This document shows, one piece after another, positions 1 through 11,127 of a stretch of 64,000 nucleotides of DNA. The position numbers and the translations under genes are program-made. Numbering within the stretch: position 1 is the first letter of the stretch; each line of letters begins with the position of its first letter. The notes below the pieces were generated by a model. The model saw only the letters and a program-made list of their open reading frames with translations, ran no database searches and was not told the origin of the DNA. Source of the stretch: Gymnopilus junonius (taxonomy: Eukaryota; Basidiomycota; Agaricomycetes; Agaricales; Galerinaceae); NCBI GenBank assembly GCA_015501075.1, contig JADNYJ010000067.1, positions 124,001 through 188,000 of the forward strand. The letters run 5' to 3'.

Positions 1-442
1 TACCCATACTCTCTGTCAGACTCAACAAACACCCGCGTGCAGAATTTTGCATGGTTTTCCCTAATCTCCCTGACAGGTCTGGGTGTTTGGCAGATCTTTC
101 ACCTTCGTGCTTTCTTCAAGAGAAAGTATCTTATCGATTAATGGTTTTGACGTTAGATTCTTTTATTGGCCCGACAGGAGGGGGCCGTTCATCAGCACGT
201 ACATAAACAGTTGGCTACTGCGTTATGTATTGGCTGCATGGTTTATATAAACGTACGCTCACTCTGTTATAATGGCTATTTATTGCTTGCAATGGCACCC
301 GCCCTTCATGACCGCAAAGCTTGTATCATCCAGAACTCTCCCCAAGCTTCGTACGGAGAAAGAACGAGGAAAGCTAACTGGAATCAAACTTTCCAACTCG
401 CGACAACAAATTTGAATGCTTTTCAGGTAATTTCAAGTAGTC
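1..442. other. Intergenic sequence, no gene recognised
   Basis: I found no open frame with recognisable protein content here. It lies downstream of the macro-domain gene, so it probably includes that gene's 3' UTR. A gene reaching in from outside the window cannot be excluded. Confidence 0.4.
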
Positions 443-1192
443 TCAAAGCCTATGTGTACGATGTCCATCATCCGCATACTTCTTTGCATCCTCCCATTTC
501 AAGGAACTCCATTTTTGTGGATTAGCACAAGCTTCGACAAAATCCCTCACGGCCAGTGCCATCTGCTGTGCACACTTTCCTGCCGATATGTTCCCTACAC
601 CAGTCCCCAGTCCCGTTGTCAATACTTTAAGGATTGGCTTGCCTTGTGCATTGCTGTTGTGCTGATCTAATGTGACCAAGAGAGACCACATGATGTTATA
701 GATGACCTCCCGGTTCCAAGTTGCACTCGATGGAACACGCATGGTAGGACAAAGGGCGATATAAGAGCACTGGTGAACGTTATCCTGAAACGTCGAGCCT
801 TCTAGTTCGATCAATGTGCATGATCCAGGTGGTGCGTAGCCCCTCCATTTGCTGTACAAAATGGACTGCGCATGCTTGGTGACCGCTGGGACATCATCTG
901 GCGACAAGGCCTCGGCCAGGAAGTAGTCAAATCTGAGATAAATTTTAGTTGGCGTAATCCCAGTCGTAGAAGGGTGGATGAGTGCTCACCCTCCATCCAA
1001 AAGGGCGTAAGAGTTGGCGGGAGAGACGATGCAGTCGAATTGTTTATCGTCTCCTTCGAGGTCGCTCAGATTGGAGGTGACCATCTTGAATTTGTCCCGG
1101 ATGGCCTCTGGGACGTGCTCTGCGAATGCGATTTTCCATTCTTCGACTAGGATGCCACTGCGGTCTAATAGAATGAAATGCAGGTTGTCCAT
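443..1192 (-). CDS. Macro-domain (ADP-ribose-binding fold) protein
   Basis: Two exons, 990-1192 and 443-932, joined by a GTGAGC...CTCAG intron, give about 230 aa. The N-terminal part holds DCIVSPANSYALLDGG, the macro-domain loop in which an Asn contacts ADP-ribose. It continues as FDYFLAEAL after the intron. A second loop, TTGLGTGVGNISAGKCA, matches the glycine-rich phosphate-binding segment. Macro domains bind or hydrolyse ADP-ribose and its derivatives; this compact single-domain form resembles the Appr-1-p processing type. The substrate cannot be told from sequence. I chose the ATG at 1192 (MDNLHFILLD) over the ORF start at 1279, because the extra upstream residues are basic and unlike the fold. 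The neighbour upstream is transcribed in the same direction with a 200-bp gap. Confidence 0.8.
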
Positions 1193-1398
1193 CGAGATTG
1201 GCTTCGATGCGTGTGTATTCCTTGGAAAGCTTGTCCTTGTTGAAACTTCTCTTAAGTAGCGACGCCATCGAATAAACAAAGCGGAGAAGAGAAAACGGGC
1301 CGGCTAGATATTTTTAAATTTTTTCATGAATTATCAATGGTATTAATGACGAACTCCAAGCTCACTATAGGGAAGAAAGGGCAATACTTTTTCAACGA

Positions 1399-2254
1399 CT
1401 AATATTTCCTCTCAATCTGACCTCCAAGTGCCTTCCAAATCTTCAACATGTTGATCTTGGCAAGGTCGCCTTTCGCGGGCATCTCCTTCCCTCCAATCGT
1501 CGATCCGAGAGGGAAGAATGGGAACTTTCCTTCTGTGCCGGTGTTCACCAACATGACGTCCTTGGCTTCAGTATAGCCCATCAGAGTACAATCCCGCATG
1601 AGGAAGGGGTGGCCGTATCCTGTTGGATGTCCGGAGACTTCGATGTAAAGCTGGGCAGGCGCTTTGAGTTTTGAAGGTCGAACGACCGCCATGGTGCGGA
1701 CCCAGCTGGATCTTTGACTTAGAAGCCAAACTGCAATGAGCCCTCCTAGCCCACAATGGAACGCGGCAAATGCCACACGTTTCCACACTTCCTTCTTCTC
1801 AGATACTTCTGATTCAGGCGACTTCGGAGGAGTTGGAGTTGGAGTTGGAGACTGCGCGTCTTCTGGTTTACCCTTGCGCGTATTTTTTAATACGTTGGGA
1901 TATAGTTGACCACCCTCCCAGCATTCATATGCCATACTTGTCCTGAATGTTCTGTTGTCAATCTAAAGTCATCGAGCGAGATAATGCTAATACACACATG
2001 TACATCACATCCAGCGACAAAAACGGGAGAGCCCATCTTGCCAAAAATGAAGGTGTTCCTTTGTATAGAGGATATGCGCCTTCAGGTATAGGAACCACAG
2101 GAACTCTGCGCGCCCTCCACAGGTAAGCGATAGCTCTGAAGGGGTTGAAGCTGTAGATGGACGGAGATTTCATAGAAATTTGAAAGGGCGTGAGAACCTC
2201 TTTCAGAACCCATCGTCTGTTTGAATTGGCCCGCCGCCTTTCAAAGAAATTCAA
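1399..2254 (-). CDS. Probable mitochondrial membrane protein, TMEM223-like
   Basis: Two exons, 1998-2254 and 1399-1942, with a GTGTGT...TTCAG intron, give about 266 aa. The N-terminus is rich in Arg and lacks acidic residues (RRRANSNRRW), as expected of a mitochondrial presequence. Two hydrophobic stretches follow, around FLARWALPFLSLDVMYM and AAFHCGLGGLIAVWLL, separated by a Pro/Thr/Ser-rich linker. The C-terminal half (PFLMRDCTLMGY..., then FFPLGSTIGGKEMP) resembles the TMEM223 family, which has two membrane helices and a short C-terminal beta-rich region. The family assignment comes from this pattern only and is tentative. TMEM223 proteins are inner-membrane factors linked to cytochrome oxidase biogenesis. 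Confidence 0.45.
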
Positions 2255-2384
2255 ACAGAAGGCAGCACAAAAACTAGATTAACGGTGGTATATTGTCATA
2301 TGTATCAGAGAACAACAATTATCGTAATGTACAGAGCACAGGGCTAATTTCACCCCCAAGTTGCATACAATTTTCATCCACCTT

Positions 2385-5300
2385 TCATCCACAGAATTCA
2401 AATCCAGGGCACCCAATCACAGTACCAAATTCTGCAGAAGTAACAAGGTCAGAACAAACTATCCTCGATCCAAATGCTAGAAGAATACACTTACTACTCC
2501 CATCAACGCCAGCGACGGCTAGAAGAGCCTGGAAGACACCTCCCAGACCCTCTCCGGCAAGCATGCCGGCAGCAACAGCGAACATGTACATGTCAAAGTT
2601 GGCCGGGCTACGGTGCTGCCAGAAGAAGTTGAAAGTTGACCCGACCGCCATGGCAAGAGAGTAGAAGATTTGGGGAGTGACAAAGGCAAGACCAACGGCG
2701 TTCTAAAATAAACAGACATTCAGCGACTAGGAAAGTAGATATGAAGCTAAACAAGCTTACCCAGTTAGGGACGTAGTGCCAGTACTTCTTGGGAATGAAG
2801 TAGTTCTGAAAGATTGATTAATGCCACGCAGAACAGAAAGATGCTGAGCATACGCACTCGTACGATAAGACTAAGGATACTGAAGATACCGAGGGCAATA
2901 GCGGTGTATCCAGAGGATTTAGGAATGGCTATACGAAAGAAATGGTTTAGCAAATCCTTCTGGACTATCAATAAGAATACTAACGCAATTTGGGGCTGGT
3001 GACAGCGAGAGCAACGGCAGCCCAGGCAGAGACGGATGGAGCACCATAAGTACAGACACCATCTGCCGGTGGGTTACTTGAGAAAACGTAGTAACGTAGT
3101 ATAAGAAAGCTGTCTTGATAGAGTGGGAAAAAAACTTACATGATACAAGGGGAAGCTTTGGTGAATAAAATAAACAAGCCGGACGTCAAGAAGACTGAAA
3201 CGACAGAGCCGCAAAGCTGGGCGATGAACTGGTTCTTAGGCTTAGCACGGAGGAGATAACCTGTCTTCAAATCCCCAGTCATATCACCAGACTGGGCTGC
3301 GGAACCAGCGGCGATAACTCCTGCAGTCAAGTTGAGAGTCATAGCAGGTTTCCCGACCAGATGAGAGCCCTTCCCGATACCTCCGAAAACAAGCTGGGAG
3401 GCCTTAGCGACGGTTGAAACAGGGTTGATATCTGTTTGGCCACTAGATTGGACAGCAATGAAGGAGAAAATGAAGCCCAGAACGAGGGATAGGATGGCTT
3501 CTCCAACGTTCAAGTGGAATTGAGTGGCAAGAATGGCGCACGACATGACGATACTAATGAACAGTCCAATGGTCCACCATGCAAGGGGAACGCGATCCTC
3601 GGCGGGGGTCTACCATACATTGAGCTTAAGAGTAGCAAAATTCTGGTGCCCAAAACATACCTGATCTTCGTCTTCTGGGTCGATGTCATTGCGTCTTCTG
3701 AACCAGGAAACAGGGTTCACAGAATCGGCCGAAAAACTTAAATCTGCAAAACTTCAGCACAGTGCTTCTGGAGTATGCAAAAATCAACTAACTGCGAGCA
3801 AGGGGGAGCAAGGTCAAGAAGATATCTCCGAAGGAGTACATCAACATGAGGAGGACACCTGGCCACAAGAGCCAGTAACGGGGTGAAGGGTGAGTGATGT
3901 ACTGCTCGGTGTCTTTAAAGGACATGGCGAGATATGAGACCAGAGGGAAGTCGTCGCTGACAGGCGTTCCGAACGCAAGGCCATTTTTAACAATAGATGG
4001 CTGGACTGTGGCAAGAAGTTTAAATCAACAAGGAAAAATCGTGTGTAGGCTATGCTTACTGATGCCCCAAGCAAGGACAGATCCGCCGACTATAATGTAT
4101 AATGTCAGACCAACGATATCAAGGAGTAAGAGCAAAAGAAACTCACAGAAACTCCAACTAGCATTCAAGCCGCTGAGCATGCCAGCGCCGAAGAAAGCGG
4201 GTGTGACTAGCAATGTATACAATTAAGTAGTGGCCGGTGAGAAAAGATTCAGAACCTTACACTCAATCCACCAGCCATAATTTTCCATATGAATCATGCT
4301 TGTGAATCCCAATCGATACAGTGTCCAGCCAATATGCCAATCATATAACTGGCGAAAGACGTCAAATTAATGTGATCCGTTTGCAAAATTTGACGCACAA
4401 TTGCAGGGGCATATCCAGTCATGACCTTGAAGATGAAAACGATGATGAAGGTGTAAAGAAGAGCCAGGGCCTTCTTCTTTGCTGCTGCAGCTCCACTCTT
4501 TCCATGATGCAGCGAGCGGATTGTATAAGCCTGGCGAAACAGAATCAATATAAGTATCAATTTCACGGCTTATGAAATTAGACTTACAGTAGCGGCCGGG
4601 TTGGGAACGTCAACTTTTGGTGCACAATGTAGTACTTCCTCAATGGGATGACAAAAAATACGCCGAAGAAACCAGCGCACACAGTCAGGGCAATGAGTTT
4701 CCCTATGTCCTGAGATGGCTGAGGTGACAAGAGGTCAAGCCTATACATGGCGGGGACAGCGCTGACGAACAGAATACCAAGTCCTCCGGAAGCTAAATAC
4801 TGTGATGATTACAAGCCCTTTCTTACTTAAGACTTCACTGACCTGTGGCCGCTCTATAAATGAAGGAAATAAGCCCACGAAAAGCAAAAGATGAGTAAAA
4901 GACTGACGATTGAACAGTACAATTTTCTTTAGGTCCGAAGTGACCACCAAAGACACCAAGGAGGCCTGACTCAGGCAAAGCCTTGGAAATAGCTTTCAGA
5001 ATAGCATATCCGAAGATAGCCTTGAGGGTGGGGATCAGCATACGACGCTGGCGTGATTCTAAAAAGACAGTTCTTACTCCGAACAATTGAGGACCAAATG
5101 TAAAGCCTGTCTTGAGACCCAGATAGATATTGGAAGCACCGACAACAGCGCCCAAAGCGCAACCGACAAGAATAGCCCTATAAAACAATCTAGTTCGAGA
5201 AAAGATGGCGCAAGGCAGTAAAGCACACCTGAAAGTCAACTGATGGGTCTCTTCTATTTCATCGGGATCAACAGGGAAAGGTTTGGTACTGTAGCCAAAG

Positions 5301-5455
5301 GATTGGAGCTGGTAACAGAAAGAATGAACTAACTGCAACTCACACATCATGGTCATCCAAAGTCTCTATCTTCTCTTCACGGGAGCCCTCTTCAATCGAA
5401 CTGCTGTGCTTTTCACTGAGGTATGCATCCTTGCTCTCGTCTGAGGAAGCAAAGG
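2385..5455 (-). CDS. OPT-family oligopeptide/metal-chelate transporter (YSL-like)
   Basis: A polytopic membrane protein split into many short exons. Diagnostic OPT/YSL segments read in order from the 5' end: GASNIYLGLKTGFTFGPQLFG near 5100, then AIFGYAILKAISKALPESG and GVFGGHFGPKENCTVQS near 4930-5050. Further hydrophobic exons run to the C-terminus, where AVAAGMLAGEGLGGVFQALL (near 2560) matches the conserved last-helix region. The last exon ends with FGTVIGCPGFEFCG at 2385. OPT proteins import small peptides, glutathione derivatives or metal-chelator complexes by proton coupling across the plasma membrane or an endomembrane. An acidic cytosolic N-terminus (SSDESKDAYLSEKH) precedes the first helix. 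The first exon is not settled: an in-frame ATG is not obvious, and ATGs at 5490 or 5700 would need one more intron. Confidence 0.85.
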
Positions 5456-5499
5456 GGCAGCCCGAGGGTAGGACTCGACGACGTTGCTCATGATGCCAG

Positions 5500-7504
5500 A
5501 CCTACTCTAAAGCAATACGAGCGACCTGACAGGTGGGGGACGTCAAGGAAGAAAAACTCGGGAGAGCAAGTTCGGCCGGTATATGAACGAAATCCTGAGA
5601 CAGGCGAAGTCAACTGTCGAAACGCAAAACGGGGAAATCTATCCGCGATGGCAAGCTAACCTCATCTCCATCCCACACGGGTCGAAACCTCCAAGCCCAT
5701 GATCTGTAGGGAAGAGCAGAGAAGCGAGCTTAGTGCTACACATGGCACGCTCATGGAGGATGAGCGGAGAAACCAGATAAGGCAGCCCGTTGTCACTTTT
5801 AGGTAACCATCTCTGATTGCCGAGTATTCAATACATGTGCTTAAACTCCTTGGAACTCCGTTAAACTCCTACCCCGCCTTGGCTCTCTCATAAAATACCT
5901 CCTCTTAGCGTTGCATTGTCTTCAAATATTTGAATCTGACTACGTCCTTATTGTATTTTTCTCCTGCAAGATAAGTATCAACATTATGGAGGTCAAAAAA
6001 TTTACACTTCTGTCGTCGAGTATGGAACCCCGGATAACGCATAAATCGACTAAGATGATGTGCTAAAGGTGGGCTATATGAAAGTAAAAAAATGCGTAAA
6101 ATATTTCCATAATAATTCCTCCTGTGCGACCTCCGACAATGCCTTCGCCTCTATAGATAGAATAGTGTGGACCCTCCAGAGTGTGCCTGCCGAGAAATTT
6201 CGTCGACCTTGCAATAATCTCAAATGAAAAAAGGAGACGGATCCAGCCTTCCGCCAATCGCAATAGGCATATGACCGAAGCCTAAACTGACCTGGAAGGT
6301 TGAGTAGATCACCATTCCCGACGGAATGTCATGAAAACCGAGGTAATAGAAGCTAGGATACGAGTTAAGCTGTACTATGACGGCGCCTTAAACGTCAAGT
6401 CGAGCAGGAGAGACCTGCAGCTCTATCCACGGAGAAAGGGGCCAGGAAAATTAAAAATTAAAACAGTACTAAGGCATATTGGCCGAGCGGAAAGATTAAT
6501 GGAGCATGCTCCTCTCTTCATGTGATCCTGAAACGACAGGCATACATAGTTAACCTGGGATTTGTGCAATACAGAAAATATCAGGTACTTGATTAGAATG
6601 CAAAGTCCACACGAGCCGTCATCTCAACCATTCATAACCCCAGTTCTCCAGTACAACTGACCCATTTAAAGAATCAACTATAGAGCATGACTCATACGCT
6701 TCTGGTTTGACAGTATTGAAAGACAGCCAGAAGCTCAGGCGCATAAGATTCAACGAGCCAGTCCAAGTTGAGTCCAAGAGCACTATTCCTACGCGAACAG
6801 AACAGATAAGGGGAGATTATATGGTACGTATGTTCCGGTGTTCTGAATCCAGAGCGCGCATGGATGTCATTTTGCGGAGATTTCGTCTTGGCTTGGGAGA
6901 TATGGCGAAGGTTCTTTCATAATTTTTTTTGGCCGCTAGATTATTTTGGGGAAAGTTTACTCTTCAATTAGAGCTGGAGGTCAATCAACAAATCGTTCAT
7001 GGCGGTCAAGTTGCAGAGTAATTCAACCCCCGCGAAGCCCGACCTGGGGGATTGGAGTCTATTAATAGTGTTCGGCTTTTTGCCGGCTGACGTGACAATG
7101 GCTGACAAGGATCGCCAAGAGGCGCCAAGGCGATCAATCCGTAAAAATATCTGGACCCACATGTACTTTTTTTACTTGGCACGAGTACGCGGATATGTTG
7201 GCAGCCTCGAACCGGACCTCCGACAGCTTGGACCTCCTGCATGGATCAGGAACATTCGTAGAAGGACACAGTATACTAGTAGTCTAGGGTCTAGGCAACA
7301 CAGAAAACTCTACATTTCACTGACATCGGGCTATTCAGTGCGGCAGGATGTATTAAAAAAACTCTAGGAAGGAATATATAGCTTAGCAGAAGTGCGTCAA
7401 GAAGTTCAGTTTGTGGGAAGGACTTATTATTAACGGGCGCCTAGAAAAGGGCACCAACCATTACATGAATAATAATTTACTTACAGAGATTTAAAAAGTG
7501 AGTC
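5500..7504. other. 2-kb region without a recognisable gene
   Basis: Only short open frames occur and none has recognisable domain content. The first part probably carries the promoter and 5' end of the OPT gene. The rest is AT-rich spacer up to the 3' end of the disrupted hydrolase. I saw no terminal repeats or transposase remnants. Confidence 0.45.
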
Positions 7505-8203
7505 TCAATATGCCCTAACGTCTTCATCCTCATAAAACCTGCCCAGCAGGCCAAACCTCATCCCCGACCCACTTCGCGACTTCCTTATAAGCCTCAGTCC
7601 TCTCCAGCTCAAACCAACTAATTGTAAGGAAATCATGAGTCCCATCTGGAGATTCGACCCAGGCAACATTCCCGCTCCCCAAATCCTCAACCAATCGTTT
7701 CTTTAAAACCACTATCCTATCCAAAGTCTGTTTCCGCACCGCGAACAACAAAGCATGTCTTGGGGAGACCCGCAAACATACCAGGCTTATGATCAAGTTC
7801 TACTGAACCAGGTGCGACCCATACGTTTTTGGGAGCTTGCGATTCGGGGAGGTTACCCAAGAGTGCGCGCAAAGTGTACCCGCTCGCGATGATTGGTTCG
7901 ACACAATCGAACGCAACGTGGCGTTTCATAGACGATGACGAACCCATCTGGGTATTCGCCCAGTCTAAGGTCGGCGAAATAAGCAAAAGACCCCTGGCAT
8001 TGGGTAGGTCAGGAAAGTCATTCAAAGCGAGGTATCGATCGAGCCAGAAGGCAATGGTTCCGCCTGCAGAGTCACCACTGATAATGACGATGGATGGCGA
8101 GAAGTCTAGATCGCAGAAAAGATAAAGGTATCCTGCAAGTGCGTCAAAAAGAGCGGCAGGGAAAGGATTCGCTGCTTCGAATGGTGCGGCAGATGAGAGG
8201 CGG
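7505..8203 (-). pseudogene. Alpha/beta-hydrolase (HSL-type lipase/esterase), 3' half, cut by a transposon
   Basis: This half encodes RLSSAAPFEAANPFPAAL, then the nucleophile elbow IISGDSAGG (Ser in GDSAG), and ends near DGTHDFLT, which carries the likely catalytic His. These are the hallmarks of the hormone-sensitive-lipase-like hydrolase group. An intron separates the segment ending RGAETDFG from the C-terminal exon (VVLKKRLVEDLG... to WPAGQVL). The 5' half lies at 11128-11900 on the far side of the transposon. Removing the element together with one TA copy brings the halves into frame across QEYRLSS. As it stands the gene cannot give a full-length product. The natural substrate is unknown; relatives cleave esters of short or medium acyl chains. 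Confidence 0.85.
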
Positions 8204-8205
8204 TA
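8204..8205. repeat. TA target-site duplication, left copy
   Basis: TA immediately outside the left inverted repeat. The partner copy is at 11126-11127. A TA duplication is the standard signature of Tc1/mariner/pogo insertion. Confidence 0.85.
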
Positions 8206-8230
8206 CAGTGTAATACACCTCCTTGGCACA
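8206..8230. repeat. Left terminal inverted repeat (25 bp)
   Basis: This is the exact reverse complement of 11101-11125. It starts CAGTG at the element boundary and contains the core CACCTCCTTGGCACA. Confidence 0.93.
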
Positions 8231-8405
8231 GCACTTTTTATTCATCAAATTAAAACACAATTATTAGAAACTATGCAGAAATTTTTGTATGAGCTTAATG
8301 AGGACCTTCTAAGGTATCAAATCAGTAATTATTGACTCCATTGCATGGATTACGAGTGAATTAGAGAATAATTTGTCGAGAGCAGCCTTTTGTCACAAAT
8401 CCGGG

Positions 8406-8416
8406 TCCTTGGCACA
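8406..8416. repeat. Subterminal copy of the TIR core (left side)
   Basis: TCCTTGGCACA repeats the inner part of the left terminal repeat about 200 bp inside the element and in the same orientation. It is a plausible extra transposase-binding site; that role is inferred. Confidence 0.55.
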
Positions 8417-8473
8417 AGTGTGACAATGCCATTTACGAGGTGACGCGTCACCGGTCCGCCCATCCACCAACTC

Positions 8474-10667
8474 TTAATCATCGTCTTGAACATCATCCTC
8501 GAGCTCTTCCTCGTCCTCTTCCTCTTCAACCTCCGGCAATTTGGGTTTGCGGGCACGGCGGGGCTTCGGCGGCCAGCTCCGCTTGGGAATATTCTGATCT
8601 TTTAGCTTCTGACATTCGATTTCCCATGCCTTGACAGCCTGCTCATGGTCTTGTTTAATCCTTGCCCACTCTTCTTCAACCACTGCCATCGCATTCTTTC
8701 TTGCTAGTCGGGCGTCCGCTTTCTTCATTTTCTCAGCAGTAGCAGCCTCCCTGGCTGCATTTTGCTCCCGAATCTTTGCCCTGAACTCATCCGATGTCAA
8801 GACCTGCCCTTTGCCATTGAACAGCAATGCACGATCATTCTTCTTGCGCTGTTCCTGCTTGTTCAGGGCAGCATTTGACTTCTGGAGGTGGATATTCTGG
8901 ATGACGAGTTGGGCATGAGCACCCTCAATGATGAGGTCACGCGCATTGACATGGGTTTGCGCACTATGAAGTGAGTCCCGCAGTGCCATATTTTCGAAGA
9001 TGAGGCTTTCACGGCTTTGGTATGATTTGACAGGGGATTTGGCCAAGTTCCAATCAGGTTGTGGGATAGACGATGGTGGGTGCTCTAAGACAGGGGAAAA
9101 GATTGGAGTTGATGAAGTGATGGGGTCCTTTGAGACAAGGAAGGAACCTGTGTGCGTTGCTCCAAGTGCTGTGTACAGGGAGCGTATCCGTTTAGAGGGT
9201 GTATACAGGGATGGGTCGATGTTTTCGTCTCGGCGGCGTCTGCGAGATGATGATGGTGAGTTTTCAACCGTTTCTAAGGCCCGCTGTGAGCCGTTGACGG
9301 GGGTTAAAGGTGTAGGCAGGTTCGGATCAAAGACCGCCATGATGGCGCGCACAGGACTAGCTTGGGGGAGCGGGAATTCACCTTTGGTGGACGTCACCTC
9401 ACTCGGCTTCATTTGGGTCTCAGAGATGACTGTCCGATCGAATGGATAGACACCTGTCACTCGAAATGCTGCCTTGACAGTCTCCTCGTCAAAAGCTTGA
9501 ATGAACGCTGTTCCGAAGAGGTAAGTAAAGTCAGCCTTGGTCACATCACGGCGGTTTTCCTCCTCAAATGCAGTGATAACTTGCTTCCAGGTTTCCTTCA
9601 TCTTTCCAAAGCACACGACGTCAAGACCCTGGAGTGCATGCGTACAGTGAGGTGGATATCCCAGGACAATGATATTGTTAGCCTTTGCATATTCCAGGAA
9701 CTCGAGTGTGTAATGGGAGCTGTGTCCATCCAAGATCAAGACGCGAGGCCGTCCTCCAGCCTTCTCTTGGGTTTCGGGATCAAAGAGGGTTGTCAGCCAG
9801 AGGTAACCGAGATTACCATCTGTCCAACCATTCTCGGAGTGGGCAATGCTTTGAATAGGTGAGCATTTTCCATAGTGAGTGGATAAATTTGACCCACTGT
9901 GCCTCGCTGACATTATTATCATTCCACTTTTGCATCATGTTCTTCCCCTTGTAGATGATCATGGGCTTCAGCGTAGTCCCATCTGCACATATTGTAATGA
10001 TAGCAGTGACATTCTCGCGATTGGCGCCTCCCTGCTTGTGCTGCGTTTTTGTACCTCGTGCACCTACCACCCTCTCCTTTCCTGCATATGCTGTCGGAAA
10101 CCCACTCTCGTCCATCCCATAAATATCTTCCTTCCTAATGCCAAGCTTCACAATGAATTCCTCAACAAGATCAAACCATGATTTGACAGCTGCTGGATTG
10201 AGAGACTTTGCACGCTGCATGTCAAGAGGTTTGCTCCAATGCGTTTGAAGTGCATCATGATGCCTAGTGAGGAAATTGAAGACCCATTGCTTCCCCACCT
10301 TCTCGCAATCTCCCCCCTGCTTGCTTTCAAGCACTGCATTGGCATATCGTTCGATCTGGCGATGTCTGAGAGGGAAGCCAATGTTTGCAGACTCTAAGAG
10401 GAATTTAACGAGTATTTGCTCCTCAGTTGGCGTGAGTTTTTGTTTGCTAGCATTGAAGTCAAGCATAGACTGCCCTTCATTATTAACACGGCGGCTCAGA
10501 GTGCGCCACTTGACATTAAATTCAGCTGCGACTGCACGTAAAGACCTCTTGGTGGTGTATCCGGCTTGTCCAGCATGGTATGCTTTGGCAGCCTGAGACA
10601 GGTGTTGTTCGTCGATTCGAGATTTCTTGAGGCTCTTGACTCGGTCTGACAGCGCCTTCTTCGCCAT
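8474..10667 (-). CDS. Pogo-family transposase (HTH-CENPB-DDE_1)
   Basis: Two exons, 9898-10667 and 8474-9848, flank a 49-nt intron (GTGGGT...AAAG) and give about 714 aa. The order of parts is: an N-terminal psq-like helix-turn-helix (SLRAVAAEFNVKWRTLSRRV), a CENP-B-type DNA-binding domain (FLLESANIGFPLRHRQIERY through WVFNFLTRHHDAL), and a DDE_1 nuclease core. The three acidic catalytic positions are visible in GMDESGF, LILDGHSSH and ALQGLDVVCF; the last two Asp are 35 residues apart, giving the DDD triad usual for pogo. The C-terminal third is charged and predicted coiled, ending in a strongly acidic tail (EEEEDEEELEDD). The protein binds the element ends and cuts and rejoins DNA in the nucleus. 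No stop or frameshift interrupts it. Confidence 0.93.
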
Positions 10668-11082
10668 GGCTGGATTTAGAATGCGAGAGCCAGTGGAATG
10701 GATGGGAAAGGAACTGTCAACAATGACGCAACGCGCCGTTGAGTGCGCGTGTCACGCTCTGATCACGGTTTCACTTGCATCCCCAATTTTGCCCTCAATC
10801 TGCGCGTTTTTCGCGTCAAATCTAGCTGAGATTGAAGGCAGGACTATTCTCAACATGAATCTAAAATTTGGAACCAAAAGCTGCACTCAAAAATGCAAAA
10901 AGTTAGGTCCAAAAAGTTGTGATGAATGATTTCCTCCAATTTTGATGGGTAATCGCGTTGTCCTGCCTCGACAACTTTATCCCGTCAGCTGAGATTTTGT
11001 ATGACAATAGATTAAGTACATATCAAAGCATATACATAGATTTTATGGCTGACCGGCGAAAACTAAGTTCAAAAATTGCGGT

Positions 11083-11096
11083 TGTGCCAAGGAGGT
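11083..11096. repeat. Subterminal copy of the TIR core (right side)
   Basis: TGTGCCAAGGAGGT lies 4 bp inside the right terminal repeat and in the same orientation as the repeat's own core, so the right end carries two adjacent copies. The function is probably transposase binding (inferred). Confidence 0.7.
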
Positions 11097-11100
11097 ATCA

Positions 11101-11125
11101 TGTGCCAAGGAGGTGTATTACACTG
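11101..11125. repeat. Right terminal inverted repeat (25 bp)
   Basis: It starts TGTGCCAAGGAGGTG and ends CACTG at the boundary. It is a perfect inverse of 8206-8230. Confidence 0.93.
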
Positions 11126-11127
11126 TA
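11126..11127. repeat. TA target-site duplication, right copy
   Basis: TA directly outside the right inverted repeat, matching 8204-8205. Confidence 0.85.

Larger units (their letters stand above)
8206..11125 (-). mobile_element. Complete pogo-type (Tc1/mariner superfamily) DNA transposon, 2,920 bp
   Basis: The element is bounded by perfect 25-bp terminal inverted repeats (8206-8230 and 11101-11125) that begin CAGTGTAATACACC. TA is duplicated directly outside both ends. It carries one two-exon transposase gene on the minus strand (8474-10667) and short non-coding ends with subterminal copies of the repeat core. The insertion falls inside the coding sequence of the hydrolase. Perfect ends, an open transposase frame and an unmutated target duplication all point to a recent and possibly still competent copy. 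Pogo relatives move by cut and paste and normally leave small footprints on excision. Confidence 0.92.

Noticed and set aside
166..525. 119-codon plus-strand open frame
   Set aside because: Low-complexity mixture with no domain signal, partly antisense to the macro-domain gene; most likely chance.
6481..6560. tRNA-like start (GGCCGAGCGG)
   Set aside because: No matching acceptor stem, anticodon stem or T-loop sequence follows within tRNA length.
9813..9922. Frame overlap between two transposase ORFs, suggesting a broken element
   Set aside because: A 49-nt GTGGGT...AAAG intron joins them in frame across SEA-HIAHSENGW, the conserved pogo motif.
8215..11116. Shorter 15-bp terminal repeat starting at CACCTCC with TA target site at 8213-8214
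   Set aside because: The inverse match extends ten more bases on both sides to CAGTG, and a TA still flanks the longer version. The hydrolase frame is restored only with the longer boundary.
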